Shown in pieces: positions 1 through 8,558 of a stretch of 64,000 nucleotides of DNA. Source of the stretch: Spartinivicinus poritis (GTDB lineage: Bacteria > Pseudomonadota > Gammaproteobacteria > Pseudomonadales > Zooshikellaceae). Both the position numbers and the translations under genes were made by a program. Below the pieces are notes generated by a model. That model saw nothing but the letters and a program-made list of their open reading frames with translations. It had not been told where the DNA came from and searched no databases. Each line of letters starts with the position of its first letter. Position 1 is the stretch's first letter. Location: assembly GCF_028858535.1 (NCBI RefSeq), contig NZ_JAPMOU010000010.1, forward strand, positions 62,001-126,000. The letters are read 5' to 3'.

Positions 1-50
1 GACTCGTCTACTGTTCCATCAGCTGTAGAAAGATCAACCTGTTTATTCAT
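1..50 (-). CDS. N-terminus of a truncated CDS, possibly scpA
   Basis: On the minus strand an ATG at 50 opens a frame reading MNKQVDLSTADGTVDE and running off the window edge after 16 codons. It has the same orientation as yciO and lies about 138 bp downstream of it. In pseudomonads and relatives the PHP gene and yciO are often followed by the condensin-associated genes scpA and scpB, so ScpA is a reasonable synteny guess. The 16 residues carry no diagnostic motif and no strong ribosome binding site is visible. Confidence 0.35.
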   Translation of the reverse strand, partial: MNKQVDLSTADGTVDE

Positions 51-187
51 CAGACGGTTCTACTATCAAACAACCAAACCCAAACGACCAAACCATTAAA
101 ATATTGTAGGAGCAAAAAATTGAACATTTTATTAGCTAGGCTACCCAATCTCTTCATATACAGTGCAGCTGAGGGCTTTCAAACAAA

Positions 188-823
188 CTAAGCAGCTGAG
201 GGCTCCTTAAAAGGCGATGGATCACCCTTGCCTTCACGCAATATCTCTGGCACATCATCCAGCATTGAGATAACGGTTGTTGCTTCCATACCACAGTAGC
301 CGCCATCAATAATCAAATCGACCTGCTGCTCCAGCATTTGCCGCATTTCATAGGGATCAATCATTGGTTCTTTATCACCCGGTAAAATCATGGTGACGCT
401 CATCATTGGCGAACCTAATGTTTCCAATAATGCTTGCGTCACCCGGCAGTCTGGTACGCGTAAACCAATTGTACGACGCTTAGGGTGTAAGAAGCGCCTG
501 GGTACTTCTCTAGTCGCTTGCAAAATAAACGTGTATGCATCTGGCGTATAAGTTTTAAGCAGTCGATAAGCTGAGTTGTCAACTTTAGCGTACGTAGATA
601 TCTCAGCTAAATCACGACACATTAAGGTAAAATTATGCCGAGAATCGATTTGCCGTATACGACGGATGCGGTCAATGGCTTTTTTTTCACCAATATGACA
701 GCCAATTGCATAGGCGGAATCTGTAGGGAAAATAACAACCCCACCATCACTAATAATATCGGCTGCTTGATTGATAAGGCGCTGTTGTGGATTTTCTGGA
801 TGAATTTGAAAAAATTGACTCAC
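188..823 (-). CDS. yciO: YciO/YrdC/Sua5 family protein (L-threonylcarbamoyladenylate synthase-like)
   Basis: 211 residues, the usual size of the YciO subgroup; longer Sua5 proteins carry an extra C-terminal domain absent here. The nucleotide-binding YrdC fold is recognisable from GGVVIFPTDSAYAIGC near residues 27-42, the basic RRIRQIDSR segment at about 54-62 and the TIGLRVPDC stretch at about 118-126. The family makes threonylcarbamoyl-AMP for tRNA t6A modification. The dedicated enzyme is usually TsaC, and YciO proteins are reported to be weaker and of less certain role. It lies downstream of and co-oriented with the PHP gene rnm, separated by about 105 bp. The 13-bp segment encoding its last residues recurs 27 bp further on (165-177 and 192-204). 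Confidence 0.9.
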   Translation of the reverse strand: MSQFFQIHPENPQQRLINQAADIISDGGVVIFPTDSAYAIGCHIGEKKAIDRIRRIRQIDSRHNFTLMCRDLAEISTYAKVDNSAYRLLKTYTPDAYTFILQATREVPRRFLHPKRRTIGLRVPDCRVTQALLETLGSPMMSVTMILPGDKEPMIDPYEMRQMLEQQVDLIIDGGYCGMEATTVISMLDDVPEILREGKGDPSPFKEPSAA

Positions 824-928
824 AAAACACCTGCTCTGGGTTAGTTGTCATCTCGACAAGGAATGTGCGAATAATCTAAATATATCATTAATCTAGCAGT
901 AAACCTATTTTTTATCCTTCAGGAAGTG

Positions 929-1801
929 TCAACAGAACCGCATCTTTTCCAGCATCCAATTTTCCCACAGTGGTTTACATTGCTTAGGTAATGGGGGCGC
1001 ACCACCGAGTTCAATCCAACGATTAAATGGGCCATGAAAGTCACTGGCAACTGAAGCCAGCAATTCAAACTGACAGGATAGTTCTGCTAAAAAGTGGGTT
1101 GCATCTTGAGGCTGCCCAGCTAGGGCCACTTCAATTCCTTCTCCACCCGCCGCTTTGAATGCCTTAATCAAGGCCCTCAGTTTGGTATTGGTCATTTTAT
1201 ACTTGAGAGGATGAGCCAGTATTGCCACTCCTTTCATAGAGGTAATCCAATCAACCACTTGAGCCAATGAAGGCCACTGGCTTTTGACATCCCCTACTTT
1301 TCCTGCCCCTAAATAACGATTAAATGCTGTCGCCATATCAGGCACATAGCCTTCACTCACCAAGTACTTAGCAAAATGAGGTCGGCCAATTTGGACATCA
1401 GCTGCCGGCAAGTCAGATTGACCTTGAGCAACAGCAAGCGCACCTTCCAGTGTATTTGCAAAGCCTCGTTTAGCCAGCTTAGCCGCGATTTTCTCTGCAC
1501 GCTGTTGTCTGGCCTGCTGCTGCTGGTCCAAATAGCCAGCCAATAATGGATCATCCAGCGAAAAGCCCAACCCAACCACATGAATGGTCACCCCCGACCA
1601 AACGGCCGATAGCTCAATGCCTGGTATTAAATAAAGCTGTGAGAGCGCTGCCTGCCCTTGCAAGTGCTGATAACCTGCCACAGTATCGTGATCAGTTAAT
1701 GACAGCACCTCTACTTTTTGTTCAATTGCTCTTTGCACTAGCGCTAAAGGGGATAGAACGCCATCTGATGCGGTAGAGTGACAATGTAAATCTATTTTCA
1801 A
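929..1801 (-). CDS. rnm: PHP-domain phosphoesterase, RNase AM (YciV/TrpH)
   Basis: 290-residue PHP-domain protein. Metal-binding motifs in order are DLHCHSTASDG (residues 4-14), SLTDHDT (about 35-41), LAHPLK (about 195-200) and SDFHGP (about 253-258). These are the histidine and aspartate ligands of the trinuclear PHP centre. Family members remove 5' extensions from ribosomal RNAs and act on small RNAs and 3',5'-bisphosphonucleotides (RNase AM). Length and motif order match E. coli YciV. It is transcribed away from yciB. The roughly 300-bp divergent region between them holds a MITE-like element (1823-1962), so its promoter may lie in or beside that repeat. Confidence 0.92.
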   Translation of the reverse strand: MKIDLHCHSTASDGVLSPLALVQRAIEQKVEVLSLTDHDTVAGYQHLQGQAALSQLYLIPGIELSAVWSGVTIHVVGLGFSLDDPLLAGYLDQQQQARQQRAEKIAAKLAKRGFANTLEGALAVAQGQSDLPAADVQIGRPHFAKYLVSEGYVPDMATAFNRYLGAGKVGDVKSQWPSLAQVVDWITSMKGVAILAHPLKYKMTNTKLRALIKAFKAAGGEGIEVALAGQPQDATHFLAELSCQFELLASVASDFHGPFNRWIELGGAPPLPKQCKPLWENWMLEKMRFC

Positions 1802-1822
1802 CCAACTTTCCTTACTACTATT

Positions 1823-1962
1823 GAGGCTGTCACAAAACTACTGCGCTTGGAAATACTGCGTTAAAAATCGACTCAAAATACTCATTTATTCTGTATAAAC
1901 TCCGCTTTTTCGCCGATTTTTGCCTTGTCTTTGCTTCGCTCATAACCTTTTGCGACACCCTC
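1823..1962. repeat. MITE-like element, family A, copy 1 (140 bp)
   Basis: A 140-bp element bounded by imperfect terminal inverted repeats: left GAGGCTGTCACAAAA, right end read on the opposite strand GAGGGTGTCGCAAAA. It contains no plausible ORF. Its reverse complement aligns without gaps to 50482-50621, with roughly 85% identity by eye and the same 140-bp length. It occupies most of the divergent intergenic region between rnm and yciB. Confidence 0.8.
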
Positions 1963-2099
1963 TTTTTGAGTTTGTTTGCAAACAAACCTGCTTATCTATT
2001 GCGAATTATCCTATTCTTATGCAATAAGGGAAACTACCTGCTCAGTCGAAAATCGTATATCATAGCCTTCATCTAAAAGCGGACAAAATTTAGCCTATT

Positions 2100-2696
2100 A
2101 TGAAATTTTTCTTTGACCTGTTACCCGTCATTGCCTTCTTCGGTGTTTATAAGTATACCGGCGATATCCTGATTGCCACAGCTACAATTATTGTAACCAC
2201 AATTTTTCAAATGGCTTATACCTGGCTGAAGCATAAAAAGATTGAGAAAATCCATGTTATTTCAATGGTGTTAGTGGTCTTTTTAGGCGGTCTGACATTA
2301 CTGTTTGAAGATAAAGCCTTTATTCAATGGAAACCAACGATCCTTTATTGGGTTCTTGCTGCGGCACTCCTCATTAGCCATTTTGTTACCCATAAAAACC
2401 TTACCCAGCGAGCCCTGGAAGGGATGCTCAAAACCTCCAACATTATGATGACGGATGTGCCGGCAAAAATGTGGGAAAAGCTAAACTGGTTTACCTGTGG
2501 CTTCCTGTTTTTTATTGGCATCCTGAATCTTTATATTGCCTATCAATTTTCTGAAGACACTTGGGTTAACTTTAAACTATTTGGCTTAACCGCTTTAACC
2601 ATGGTTTATATGGTTGGAATCGTCATGTCTCTTTCCCGCTATATGAGTGAACCTGAGAAAAACAGCCAGTCAATCAGCCAACAAACAAAAGATTAG
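2100..2696 (+). CDS. yciB: Inner membrane septation protein YciB (IspA family)
   Basis: 198 residues with five hydrophobic segments (about 5-25, 30-48, 53-70, 79-97, 130-150) and a further one at about 155-180. It starts MKFFFDLLPVIAFFGVYKYT, the characteristic opening of YciB. The conserved AKMWEKLNWFTCGFLFF region lies near residue 120. The protein is an integral inner-membrane protein linked to cell-envelope integrity and septation. About 25 bp downstream lies the YciI-family gene in the same direction, a common YciB-YciI pairing. No clear ribosome binding site precedes the ATG. The C-terminus is longer and more polar than in E. coli. Confidence 0.93.
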   Translation: MKFFFDLLPVIAFFGVYKYTGDILIATATIIVTTIFQMAYTWLKHKKIEKIHVISMVLVVFLGGLTLLFEDKAFIQWKPTILYWVLAAALLISHFVTHKNLTQRALEGMLKTSNIMMTDVPAKMWEKLNWFTCGFLFFIGILNLYIAYQFSEDTWVNFKLFGLTALTMVYMVGIVMSLSRYMSEPEKNSQSISQQTKD

Positions 2697-2720
2697 CGTT
2701 TATCACTATTAAGGATTTTT

Positions 2721-3023
2721 ATGCTGTTTGCGATTACCTGTCAGGATGTACCTGACAGCTTAGCCAAGCGCCAGTCTGCGCGCCCAGACCATTTGGCTCG
2801 TTTAGACACTCTACAGCAACAAGGCCGCCTGGTGCTGGCAGGCCCTTTCCCTGCTATTGATAATAACGACCCAGGCCCTGCAGGCTTCACTGGTAGTTTA
2901 ATTGTGGCTGAGTTTGCCTCTCTGGCAGATGCTGAAACTTGGGCCAGTGAAGACCCTTATCTTGCTGCAGGGGTCTATGAGCATGTGACCGTTAAGCCCT
3001 TTAAACAAGTATTTCCCAACTAA
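2721..3023 (+). CDS. YciI family protein
   Basis: 100-residue single-domain YciI-like protein of the dimeric alpha-beta barrel (ferredoxin-like) fold. Recognisable features are the MLFAITCQD opening, the [23 protein letters not shown] segment (about residues 22-44) with the conserved histidine, and [18 protein letters not shown] near the end. It sits directly behind yciB with a good ribosome binding site (AAGGA, 6-7 bases before the ATG), so the two are probably cotranscribed. The biochemical role of stand-alone YciI proteins is not firmly established. Some relatives are dehalogenase-like. Confidence 0.88.
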   Translation: MLFAITCQDVPDSLAKRQSARPDHLARLDTLQQQGRLVLAGPFPAIDNNDPGPAGFTGSLIVAEFASLADAETWASEDPYLAAGVYEHVTVKPFKQVFPN

Positions 3024-3031
3024 GCCATTCA

Positions 3032-3307
3032 CTACCGGTCGATATGACCTAGATCCTGATCAGGGGCAATAATGTCCCTGACTCTTCGCTTTAGCGCTTT
3101 TGCCTCAGGAAACCCACCGTCTTTCACTCGCTCCCAAACCAATTGGCCAGCCACCTGAATTTTAAATATGCCTCCAGTACCAGGTATTAATGCCACCTCC
3201 CCCAGGTCAGTGCCAAACGTATTTAACAACTCCTGGGCTAACCAGGCCGAACGCAACAACCATTGGCATTGAGTACAATATTCAATGGTGATTCTTGGTT
3301 TACCCAT
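3032..3307 (-). CDS. SelW/SelT/SelH family (Rdx) thioredoxin-like selenoprotein homologue, Cys form
   Basis: 91 residues. Near the N-terminus is IEYCTQCQWLLRS (residues 8-20), a CxxC redox motif of the Rdx/SelW family in which eukaryotic homologues have selenocysteine at the second position; here it is cysteine. GTGGIFKIQV and WERVKDGGFPEAKALKRRVRD match the rest of the fold. The probable role is a thiol redox protein with unknown partner. It is convergent with the YciI gene, with 8 bp between their stop codons, and is probably monocistronic. Confidence 0.87.
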   Translation of the reverse strand: MGKPRITIEYCTQCQWLLRSAWLAQELLNTFGTDLGEVALIPGTGGIFKIQVAGQLVWERVKDGGFPEAKALKRRVRDIIAPDQDLGHIDR

Positions 3308-3427
3308 ACTTTAATCCTGAGCCATGACACTTATTGATAGTGGCACCGATAGTGATAACCACTTTCTTCAAACTTGCAGTATGACCAAAGATCACTACAA
3401 TTGGCCATCATTTCGCTGTAGAAAAAG

Positions 3428-4072
3428 ATGATGAAAGACTTCCTAGTACACCCAGCCATTGATCAGTATTGCTTTGACCAAACAACTCCGGAACCCCCTT
3501 TATTACAAGAACTCATTGATACAACTAATGAGCAGATGGGCTACCCGGTGAAATTATCTGGTCGGATTATTGGTCGCCTGCTCAAACTTATCACTCAATT
3601 AAGCCAAACTAAAACTGTGCTAGAAATTGGTATGTTTACTGGCTATTCAGCCCTGTCGATTGCCGAAGCCTTACCAGAAGACGGCAGAGTTATTTGCTGT
3701 GAAACGAACCCAAGAGCCATTGAGTTTGCTCAATCATTTTTTGATCGCAGCCCCCATGGCCATAAAATAGAAGTTCGCTTTGGCAAAGCCCTGGATACCA
3801 TTAATACTCTACAAGATAAGCAGTTTGATATGGTATTTGTGGATGCAGACAAAAAGAACTACTTTAACTACCTGAAAGCCACTGTCCCCCTAGTGCGTTC
3901 AGGCGGGCTATTTGTCATTGATAATGCCCTTTGGCAAGGCAATGTGCTTAACCCAAATGATGAGCGAGACCAGGCTATTGTTGAGCTTAACCAGCATATT
4001 GCCACCAACCCGCAACTGGAAAATGTGTTTCTCAGCGTACGAGATGGGGTTAATTTAGTACGAAAAAAATAA
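3428..4072 (+). CDS. Class I SAM-dependent O-methyltransferase (caffeoyl-CoA OMT family)
   Basis: 214 residues. SAM-binding motif I is VLEIGMFTGYSALSIAEAL (about 63-81), followed by the acidic CCETNPRA segment (about 93-100). MVFVDADKKNYFNYL (about 137-151) supplies the divalent-metal site typical of cation-dependent catechol and caffeoyl-CoA-type O-methyltransferases. DNALWQGNVL (about 165-174) completes the active site. Bacterial homologues methylate small catechol-like molecules. The physiological substrate cannot be read from sequence. It is flanked by genes on the opposite strand and is probably a single-gene unit. ATG codons at 3428 and 3431 are both possible starts. Confidence 0.9.
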   Translation: MMKDFLVHPAIDQYCFDQTTPEPPLLQELIDTTNEQMGYPVKLSGRIIGRLLKLITQLSQTKTVLEIGMFTGYSALSIAEALPEDGRVICCETNPRAIEFAQSFFDRSPHGHKIEVRFGKALDTINTLQDKQFDMVFVDADKKNYFNYLKATVPLVRSGGLFVIDNALWQGNVLNPNDERDQAIVELNQHIATNPQLENVFLSVRDGVNLVRKK

Positions 4073-4085
4073 GTCACACCATTAT

Positions 4086-4745
4086 TCAGCCGTTGCCATT
4101 CGTCGTTTGACTGATGTGCATGCCTACCAGTCTTGCCACTAAAATCGTCAGGAAAAACTGGCCAGTAATTGCTTCCATTGCCGCTATGGATTGCACTGGC
4201 CCAGCCAGTGGCATCATATCACCATACCCTAAAGTGGTGAGGGTTACATAGCTAAAATAAATAAACTGGCTTAAGTCGTGAGCGCTCTGGTAACTACTCC
4301 CACCAAAGGCATCAATTATTAATAAGTCAAGTAGCGCATAAACAAATGCCCACATAATACCCAGCAATAAGTAAATACTCATTGCGCCATAGATAATATT
4401 ACGTGTTACAACAGAGGCACTGAAAATAATTTTGATCAACTCAAAGATCACATAAAGAAAAAACACCACATTGGTCGCATTATCTAAAATGAGTACAATT
4501 TCAGGCACATCTCTAATAATGGCTAGCCATGAAGAGATAGCCGTAGGAATCGCTAATAGTAAGCATATAACCAGTGCTTTCTTGTTATGACTGAAAATAT
4601 AAACCGAAGAGACCAATAGGATACTAAAGCTGGCTTTCAACAAAATGTTTTGCGTTACCAGCTTAGGTATAAAAGGGTACACAATACCAACAAAAATCAG
4701 ACAGATAAATAAACTGGCAAAACTATAACGAGGAAAATTAATCAT
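4086..4745 (-). CDS. Two-pore-segment ion channel (Ion_trans_2, potassium channel family)
   Basis: 219 residues, almost entirely hydrophobic. Several transmembrane segments occupy the first 105 residues. A pore module follows, with one helix at about 117-140, the selectivity filter in YVTLTTLGYGDMMPLAGP (about 164-181) and a final helix at about 186-208. TLGYGD is the canonical K+ channel filter. There is no RCK/TrkA-N domain and only a short tail, so gating by a cytosolic ligand domain is unlikely. It lies downstream of the DUF2804 gene on the same strand (38 bp apart), so the two may share a transcript. Confidence 0.85.
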   Translation of the reverse strand: MINFPRYSFASLFICLIFVGIVYPFIPKLVTQNILLKASFSILLVSSVYIFSHNKKALVICLLLAIPTAISSWLAIIRDVPEIVLILDNATNVVFFLYVIFELIKIIFSASVVTRNIIYGAMSIYLLLGIMWAFVYALLDLLIIDAFGGSSYQSAHDLSQFIYFSYVTLTTLGYGDMMPLAGPVQSIAAMEAITGQFFLTILVARLVGMHISQTTNGNG

Positions 4746-4783
4746 AAATGAACATCTGGCTTATGTTGTTTAACCGTTATTAA

Positions 4784-5809
4784 TTACCACTTTGCATAGT
4801 GATCTTCTACAAACCCCAGCATATTATTAATGGCTACTTTTTCACCTCCCACTGTTTCCAAATGACCATTAAAATGCCCAAAGAGTTGATGAAAATTAGA
4901 AGCCATCAACCATAAGTTAAGACACTCTGCATGCTTGCCCAGGGGTGTAAACGTCAAATCAACTTTGCCATCATAAGATTGAAGGCGCCAGGGCTGAAAT
5001 AAATCCTGTTTTTGATAGTTAAAGGCAACTGTATCTACTTTATGTAACTGGCCATTCAGCCAAAAACAGTTTTCTGTAAAACCAGTTTCATTGACACCGC
5101 AAGACACATTAAGCCCAATTAGCTGACCATTGTTCGTACGGCCTGATAAACACCCCCAATTCCAAAACGTTTCGCGACGCATGTAACCACTGGAATAATC
5201 ATGATGAGCACAAGCACCGAGTGCAGCCAAATCAAATGTGCCCCACTGACATTCAATTGTGCCTTCCACTGGTATTCCAGCCGCTTTTTGGGCATAGACC
5301 CAACCATTCACACCCGTTTTAGTACAGATCCGCATAGGAGCAAAACTGTCGCGCTCACTAAAGTGGCAATTAATTTTTAACCCATGTTTAGGCAGAGATA
5401 CCTCTAAATACCGACTTTTAGGCTGAGGCTGATTAATCATATCAATCCGCTGCTTACCTTGCACAAAGGTTGTATTGCCTGTATCAGGACTAACAGCAAA
5501 CTGGCAAGCATGGGCAAAAGGTGACTTTAATGAGTAAGCCAGCATTTCGCCCGTTTGAGGTCGATACAAATAGCAAAAAGCAGCACCCACCAGTTTAGTA
5601 TCAGCAATAGCACAGCCTAGAATTAACTCATCGGAAATAACCCCAAAATACTGAAATTGATTAAAACCAAACCATTGCTGCCAACGATTGGCCGGTTTGC
5701 CAAAAGGGGTTAAGAGCTGAAAGTCACTGACATTGATTTTGCTAATGGGGTGATCAAAAATGCCAAATAAGGGTTCACCATTAGACTGGATAAGCAGTTG
5801 TGCTGTCAT
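4784..5809 (-). CDS. DUF2804 domain-containing protein
   Basis: 341 residues. The long antiparallel-beta-type sequence with HHDYSSGYMRRETFWNWGC (about 207-225), GLNVSCGVNETGFTENCFW (about 236-254) and the C-terminal FGHFNGHLETVGGEKV (about 314-329) matches my memory of DUF2804 proteins. These are often described as relatives of lipocalin/AttH-like folds and have no assigned enzyme activity. No signal peptide or membrane segment is seen, so it is probably cytosolic. It stands upstream of the K+ channel gene in the same direction. Function is unknown. Confidence 0.8.
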   Translation of the reverse strand: MTAQLLIQSNGEPLFGIFDHPISKINVSDFQLLTPFGKPANRWQQWFGFNQFQYFGVISDELILGCAIADTKLVGAAFCYLYRPQTGEMLAYSLKSPFAHACQFAVSPDTGNTTFVQGKQRIDMINQPQPKSRYLEVSLPKHGLKINCHFSERDSFAPMRICTKTGVNGWVYAQKAAGIPVEGTIECQWGTFDLAALGACAHHDYSSGYMRRETFWNWGCLSGRTNNGQLIGLNVSCGVNETGFTENCFWLNGQLHKVDTVAFNYQKQDLFQPWRLQSYDGKVDLTFTPLGKHAECLNLWLMASNFHQLFGHFNGHLETVGGEKVAINNMLGFVEDHYAKW

Positions 5810-5901
5810 ATATTGTTATTATTTGTCTGGCGGAGTAATGTAGGCAGTATTCTATGCTAGAAATTATGCTTAAAGAAAGCCTGCTTTAGGAACACACGAT
5901 T

Positions 5902-6303
5902 ATGTGGCGCTGGGTTTATATTGTGGTTGGACATTTAGCTGTAGGGCTTGGTGTTGTCGGCATTTTTTTGCCTCTATTACCTACTACTCCATTTTTACTA
6001 CTCGCAGCAGGCTGCTATGCAAAAGGCTCAGATAAATTTCATCAGTGGCTGATTAACCATCCCCAATTAGGCAATTATATTTGTTATTATCTTTCTGGTG
6101 AGGGCATGCCTGCCAAGGCCAAAACCTATACTTTATTATTACTTTGGCCTTGTATGCTATTTAGCTGTTGGCTAGTGAGCAGTTGGTTACTAAAAGGGGT
6201 ATTACTAACTATCGCCTGTTGCGTCAGTTATTATATTGTCGTTAAAGTGCCTACGTTAAAAGCTAAACCCTTTTCAGCAGTGTCATCTCAACAAGCAGAT
6301 TAA
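5902..6303 (+). CDS. DUF454 (YbaN) inner membrane protein
   Basis: 133 residues. It begins MWRWVYIVVGHLAVGLGVVG and contains the strongly conserved FLPLLPTTPFLLLAAGCYAKGS block (about 23-44) typical of YbaN/DUF454, with membrane segments at about 5-21, 23-40, 76-94 and 96-114. The family is widespread in proteobacteria and of unknown biochemical role. It reads divergently from the DUF2804 gene across about 90 bp. A short family-A-like repeat follows the stop codon. Confidence 0.87.
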   Translation: MWRWVYIVVGHLAVGLGVVGIFLPLLPTTPFLLLAAGCYAKGSDKFHQWLINHPQLGNYICYYLSGEGMPAKAKTYTLLLLWPCMLFSCWLVSSWLLKGVLLTIACCVSYYIVVKVPTLKAKPFSAVSSQQAD

Positions 6304-6349
6304 CTCTTTTGTAAAACACGTTAGTAATGGCCACTTTTACCCCCCTTTA

Positions 6350-6413
6350 TCAGGTTGTCGCAAAAAGCTAGTCGATATGGAGTGAGAGGGTATTCTGTTG
6401 CTGCGACACTCTC
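6350..6413. repeat. MITE-like element, family A, short variant
   Basis: About 63 bp running from CAGGTTGTCGCAAAAAG to TTGCTGCGACACTCTC. The ends are inverted relative to each other and resemble the family A termini (GAGGCTGTCGCAAAA). The interior differs from the 140-bp copies but closely resembles 22808-22873 in the opposite orientation, including the shared segment AGCTAG-N3-GATATGG. It lies in the convergent gap between ybaN and the DsbA-like gene and could also fold into a terminator-like hairpin. Confidence 0.6.
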
Positions 6414-6416
6414 TTA

Positions 6417-7028
6417 TTAGGTTAATAATTCTTCAATTAAAGGCTGTAGCTGCTCCCACCCCATATAACCATTCACCAATACATGCCATTGCTGCTGATC
6501 AAAGTAAAGCAGTGTAGGAAAGCCCTGAATGCCTAAATTATAAGCCAAATCAAAATCCTGCTGAGTTAACGCTTTTATTTCATCAGCGAAAAACGCCTCC
6601 ATGAATGTGTCTACAGGCAACTGCGCTTGAATAGCTGCTTGCTTAATCCCATGAGGGGTAGTGATATCCAGCTGATCCATATAAAAACTTCGTTGTAACG
6701 CCTCGACTAACGCTTTCAGATGATCAGAAAAATGCTGCCTTGCTACCACCACTGCTCTACAGGCTGGCTCTGTATCGTAGATAAATCCCTCTGGGAGTGC
6801 GCCTGCAAAGTTAAATGGCTGACCAGTGGCCTCGGACACTTGCTGCCAGTGATTGAGAATATACTGCTTTAGAGGTGGTGTAAGAGGTTGACGCTGCCCT
6901 GCTCGCAACCCGCCTACTCGATAGCATAGCTGCCCTCTTCCCTCAAGCATTGTAGACAGTTTGTCAATGACTGGCGCAAAACCCCAGCACCAGGAGCACA
7001 TGGGGTCAAATAGATAGGTGACTTCCAT
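6417..7028 (-). CDS. DsbA family thioredoxin-fold protein (FrnE-like)
   Basis: 203 residues. Residues 9-18 read FDPMCSWCWGF-like sequence with the redox motif CSWC. GIQGFPTLLYFDQQQ (about 168-182) holds the cis-proline loop. This arrangement fits cytosolic DsbA-like/FrnE disulfide oxidoreductases. No signal peptide is present, so it is not a periplasmic DsbA. It lies 12 bp downstream of trhO on the same strand and the two are probably cotranscribed. Confidence 0.87.
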   Translation of the reverse strand: MEVTYLFDPMCSWCWGFAPVIDKLSTMLEGRGQLCYRVGGLRAGQRQPLTPPLKQYILNHWQQVSEATGQPFNFAGALPEGFIYDTEPACRAVVVARQHFSDHLKALVEALQRSFYMDQLDITTPHGIKQAAIQAQLPVDTFMEAFFADEIKALTQQDFDLAYNLGIQGFPTLLYFDQQQWHVLVNGYMGWEQLQPLIEELLT

Positions 7029-7040
7029 TGAAGACTATGG

Positions 7041-7964
7041 CTAACTTTTCATTTTTAAGCCCACTGGGTGAGGCTGGTTTCGCTGCTTGGCTAGTTCAAT
7101 TTGTTTTTGTCGAGACTCTGCTCGTTGCCGAGTTTTAGTATCCTGAGAGTTAAAGCAGTGAGGGCAATACACGCCTTCTTTATACTGCTCAGACTGTTTA
7201 TCTTGGTCAGAAATCGGCATCCGACAGCCAAAGCACATATCATAGCTGCCTTTATTTAACTGATGATCCACCGTTACTCGGTTATCAAACACAAAGCACT
7301 CACCTTCCCATTTAGTTTCTGTAGCAGGCACTTCTTCCAGGTATTTTAAAATGCCACCTTCCAGATGGTACACTTCTTCAAAACCCTGTTCTTTTAATAG
7401 CGCGGTAGACTTTTCACAGCGGATACCACCCGTGCAGAACATAGCTACTTTCTTATGTTTGTCTGGATCAAGCTGCTGCGCCACATAGTCAGGAAACTCC
7501 CGAAAACTTTCAGTTTTTGGGTTAACTGCCCCTTCAAAAGTCCCTACCTGATATTCATAATCATTGCGGGTATCAATCAAAAGCACTTCAGGGTCACTGA
7601 TCAGCTGGTTCCACTCCGCTGGCTTCACATAAGTGCCCACTACATGGTTAGGATCAATACCAGGCACACCCATAGTCACAATCTCTTTTTTCAGTTTGAC
7701 TTTGGTGCGATAAAAAGGCTGCTTGTTATCGTAGGACTCTTTATGGGTTAAACCTGCCAATGGTTCATGGGACTTTAAGTAACTTAATAACTGATCAACT
7801 CCTTCTCGACTCCCTGCAACCGTACCATTAATTCCTTCAGCAGCTAATAGCAAGGTACCTTTCACATCAAAGGCAAGCATCTTATCCAATAAAGGCTGAC
7901 GCATTGCCTCAAATTCTGGTAATCGAGTAAATTTATAAAGGGCAGCAATAACAAACGGAGACAT
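7041..7964 (-). CDS. trhO: tRNA uridine(34) hydroxylase TrhO (rhodanese-like YceA)
   Basis: 307 residues. The N-terminal acylphosphatase-like domain (about 1-95, with [14 protein letters not shown]) is followed by a rhodanese domain (about 120-220). The catalytic loop is [12 protein letters not shown] at about 173-184. A C-terminal Cys-rich segment has CFGCRMP and CPHCFN motifs. The enzyme performs oxygen-dependent hydroxylation of U34 to ho5U in tRNAs, the first step toward cmo5U/mcmo5U wobble modification. Length and domain order match E. coli YceA. It leads a two-gene unit with the DsbA-like gene. Confidence 0.93.
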   Translation of the reverse strand: MSPFVIAALYKFTRLPEFEAMRQPLLDKMLAFDVKGTLLLAAEGINGTVAGSREGVDQLLSYLKSHEPLAGLTHKESYDNKQPFYRTKVKLKKEIVTMGVPGIDPNHVVGTYVKPAEWNQLISDPEVLLIDTRNDYEYQVGTFEGAVNPKTESFREFPDYVAQQLDPDKHKKVAMFCTGGIRCEKSTALLKEQGFEEVYHLEGGILKYLEEVPATETKWEGECFVFDNRVTVDHQLNKGSYDMCFGCRMPISDQDKQSEQYKEGVYCPHCFNSQDTKTRQRAESRQKQIELAKQRNQPHPVGLKMKS

Positions 7965-8075
7965 CTTAATTCCTCTACCTTGGCAGATCGCAAATCTGCT
8001 GGCATAACCAAATTGATTAAAACGTCTTATTTTAGTGATTTAGTTAAAGCAAGACTAGTTTTAGAAAGAGTTCTT

Positions 8076-8546
8076 TTAAATTAATGAGGTTTGCTCAGGC
8101 TCATCTAACGTCGACTCCCCTTTATCAACAGCAGTCTCCAGAGAGATAACCCGCGGCCAGCGACCACTGTCATGAGTGGATTGGGGATGAGGTTCAGTCA
8201 CCACATAGACTCGTTGAAAACTACCATCAGTAGCCAATAAACCTTGGATAATTTCATGGCTTTCTAATGGAAACCAGCGGCTTTGCTCAGCCTCATCTTT
8301 TTCCATAAAAGAGGTGACAACAATTTTCACTGGCTTGGGGTTAAATTGTTGCCAAGCACCTCGCTGGATAGACTCTAACCTGGCCCAGCCACCCTGAGGT
8401 GTATTACCTGGCTGGTTTTCTCGCCTGCCCCAGGGAACCATGACAATACTGCCATCCTTTTGCAATACTGGTAACCTTGCCTTCGGGTTAGGAAAAAATA
8501 CTCGATAACGCTCGCTGTTTTGTACAAACTCAGCACCGCCACACAT
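8076..8546 (-). CDS. Divergent SRAP (HMCES/YedK)-like protein
   Basis: 156 residues starting MCGGAEF. SRAP domain proteins begin Met-Cys-Gly because Cys2, after methionine removal, crosslinks to abasic sites in single-stranded DNA. Further SRAP-like landmarks appear in order: VPWGRR (about 37-42) for the WG motif, VVTSFMEKD (about 76-84) where the YEW glutamate is expected, RVYVVTEP (about 112-119) for the TT segment, and THDSGRWPRVI (about 124-134) resembling the HDRMP histidine motif. It is shorter than typical SRAP proteins (about 220 residues) and lacks the RCL segment before the glutamate. It follows bolA by 12 bp and is probably cotranscribed. The function is an inference; it is conserved but undescribed as far as I recall. 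Confidence 0.6.
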   Translation of the reverse strand: MCGGAEFVQNSERYRVFFPNPKARLPVLQKDGSIVMVPWGRRENQPGNTPQGGWARLESIQRGAWQQFNPKPVKIVVTSFMEKDEAEQSRWFPLESHEIIQGLLATDGSFQRVYVVTEPHPQSTHDSGRWPRVISLETAVDKGESTLDEPEQTSLI

Positions 8547-8558
8547 AGTAATAAAAAC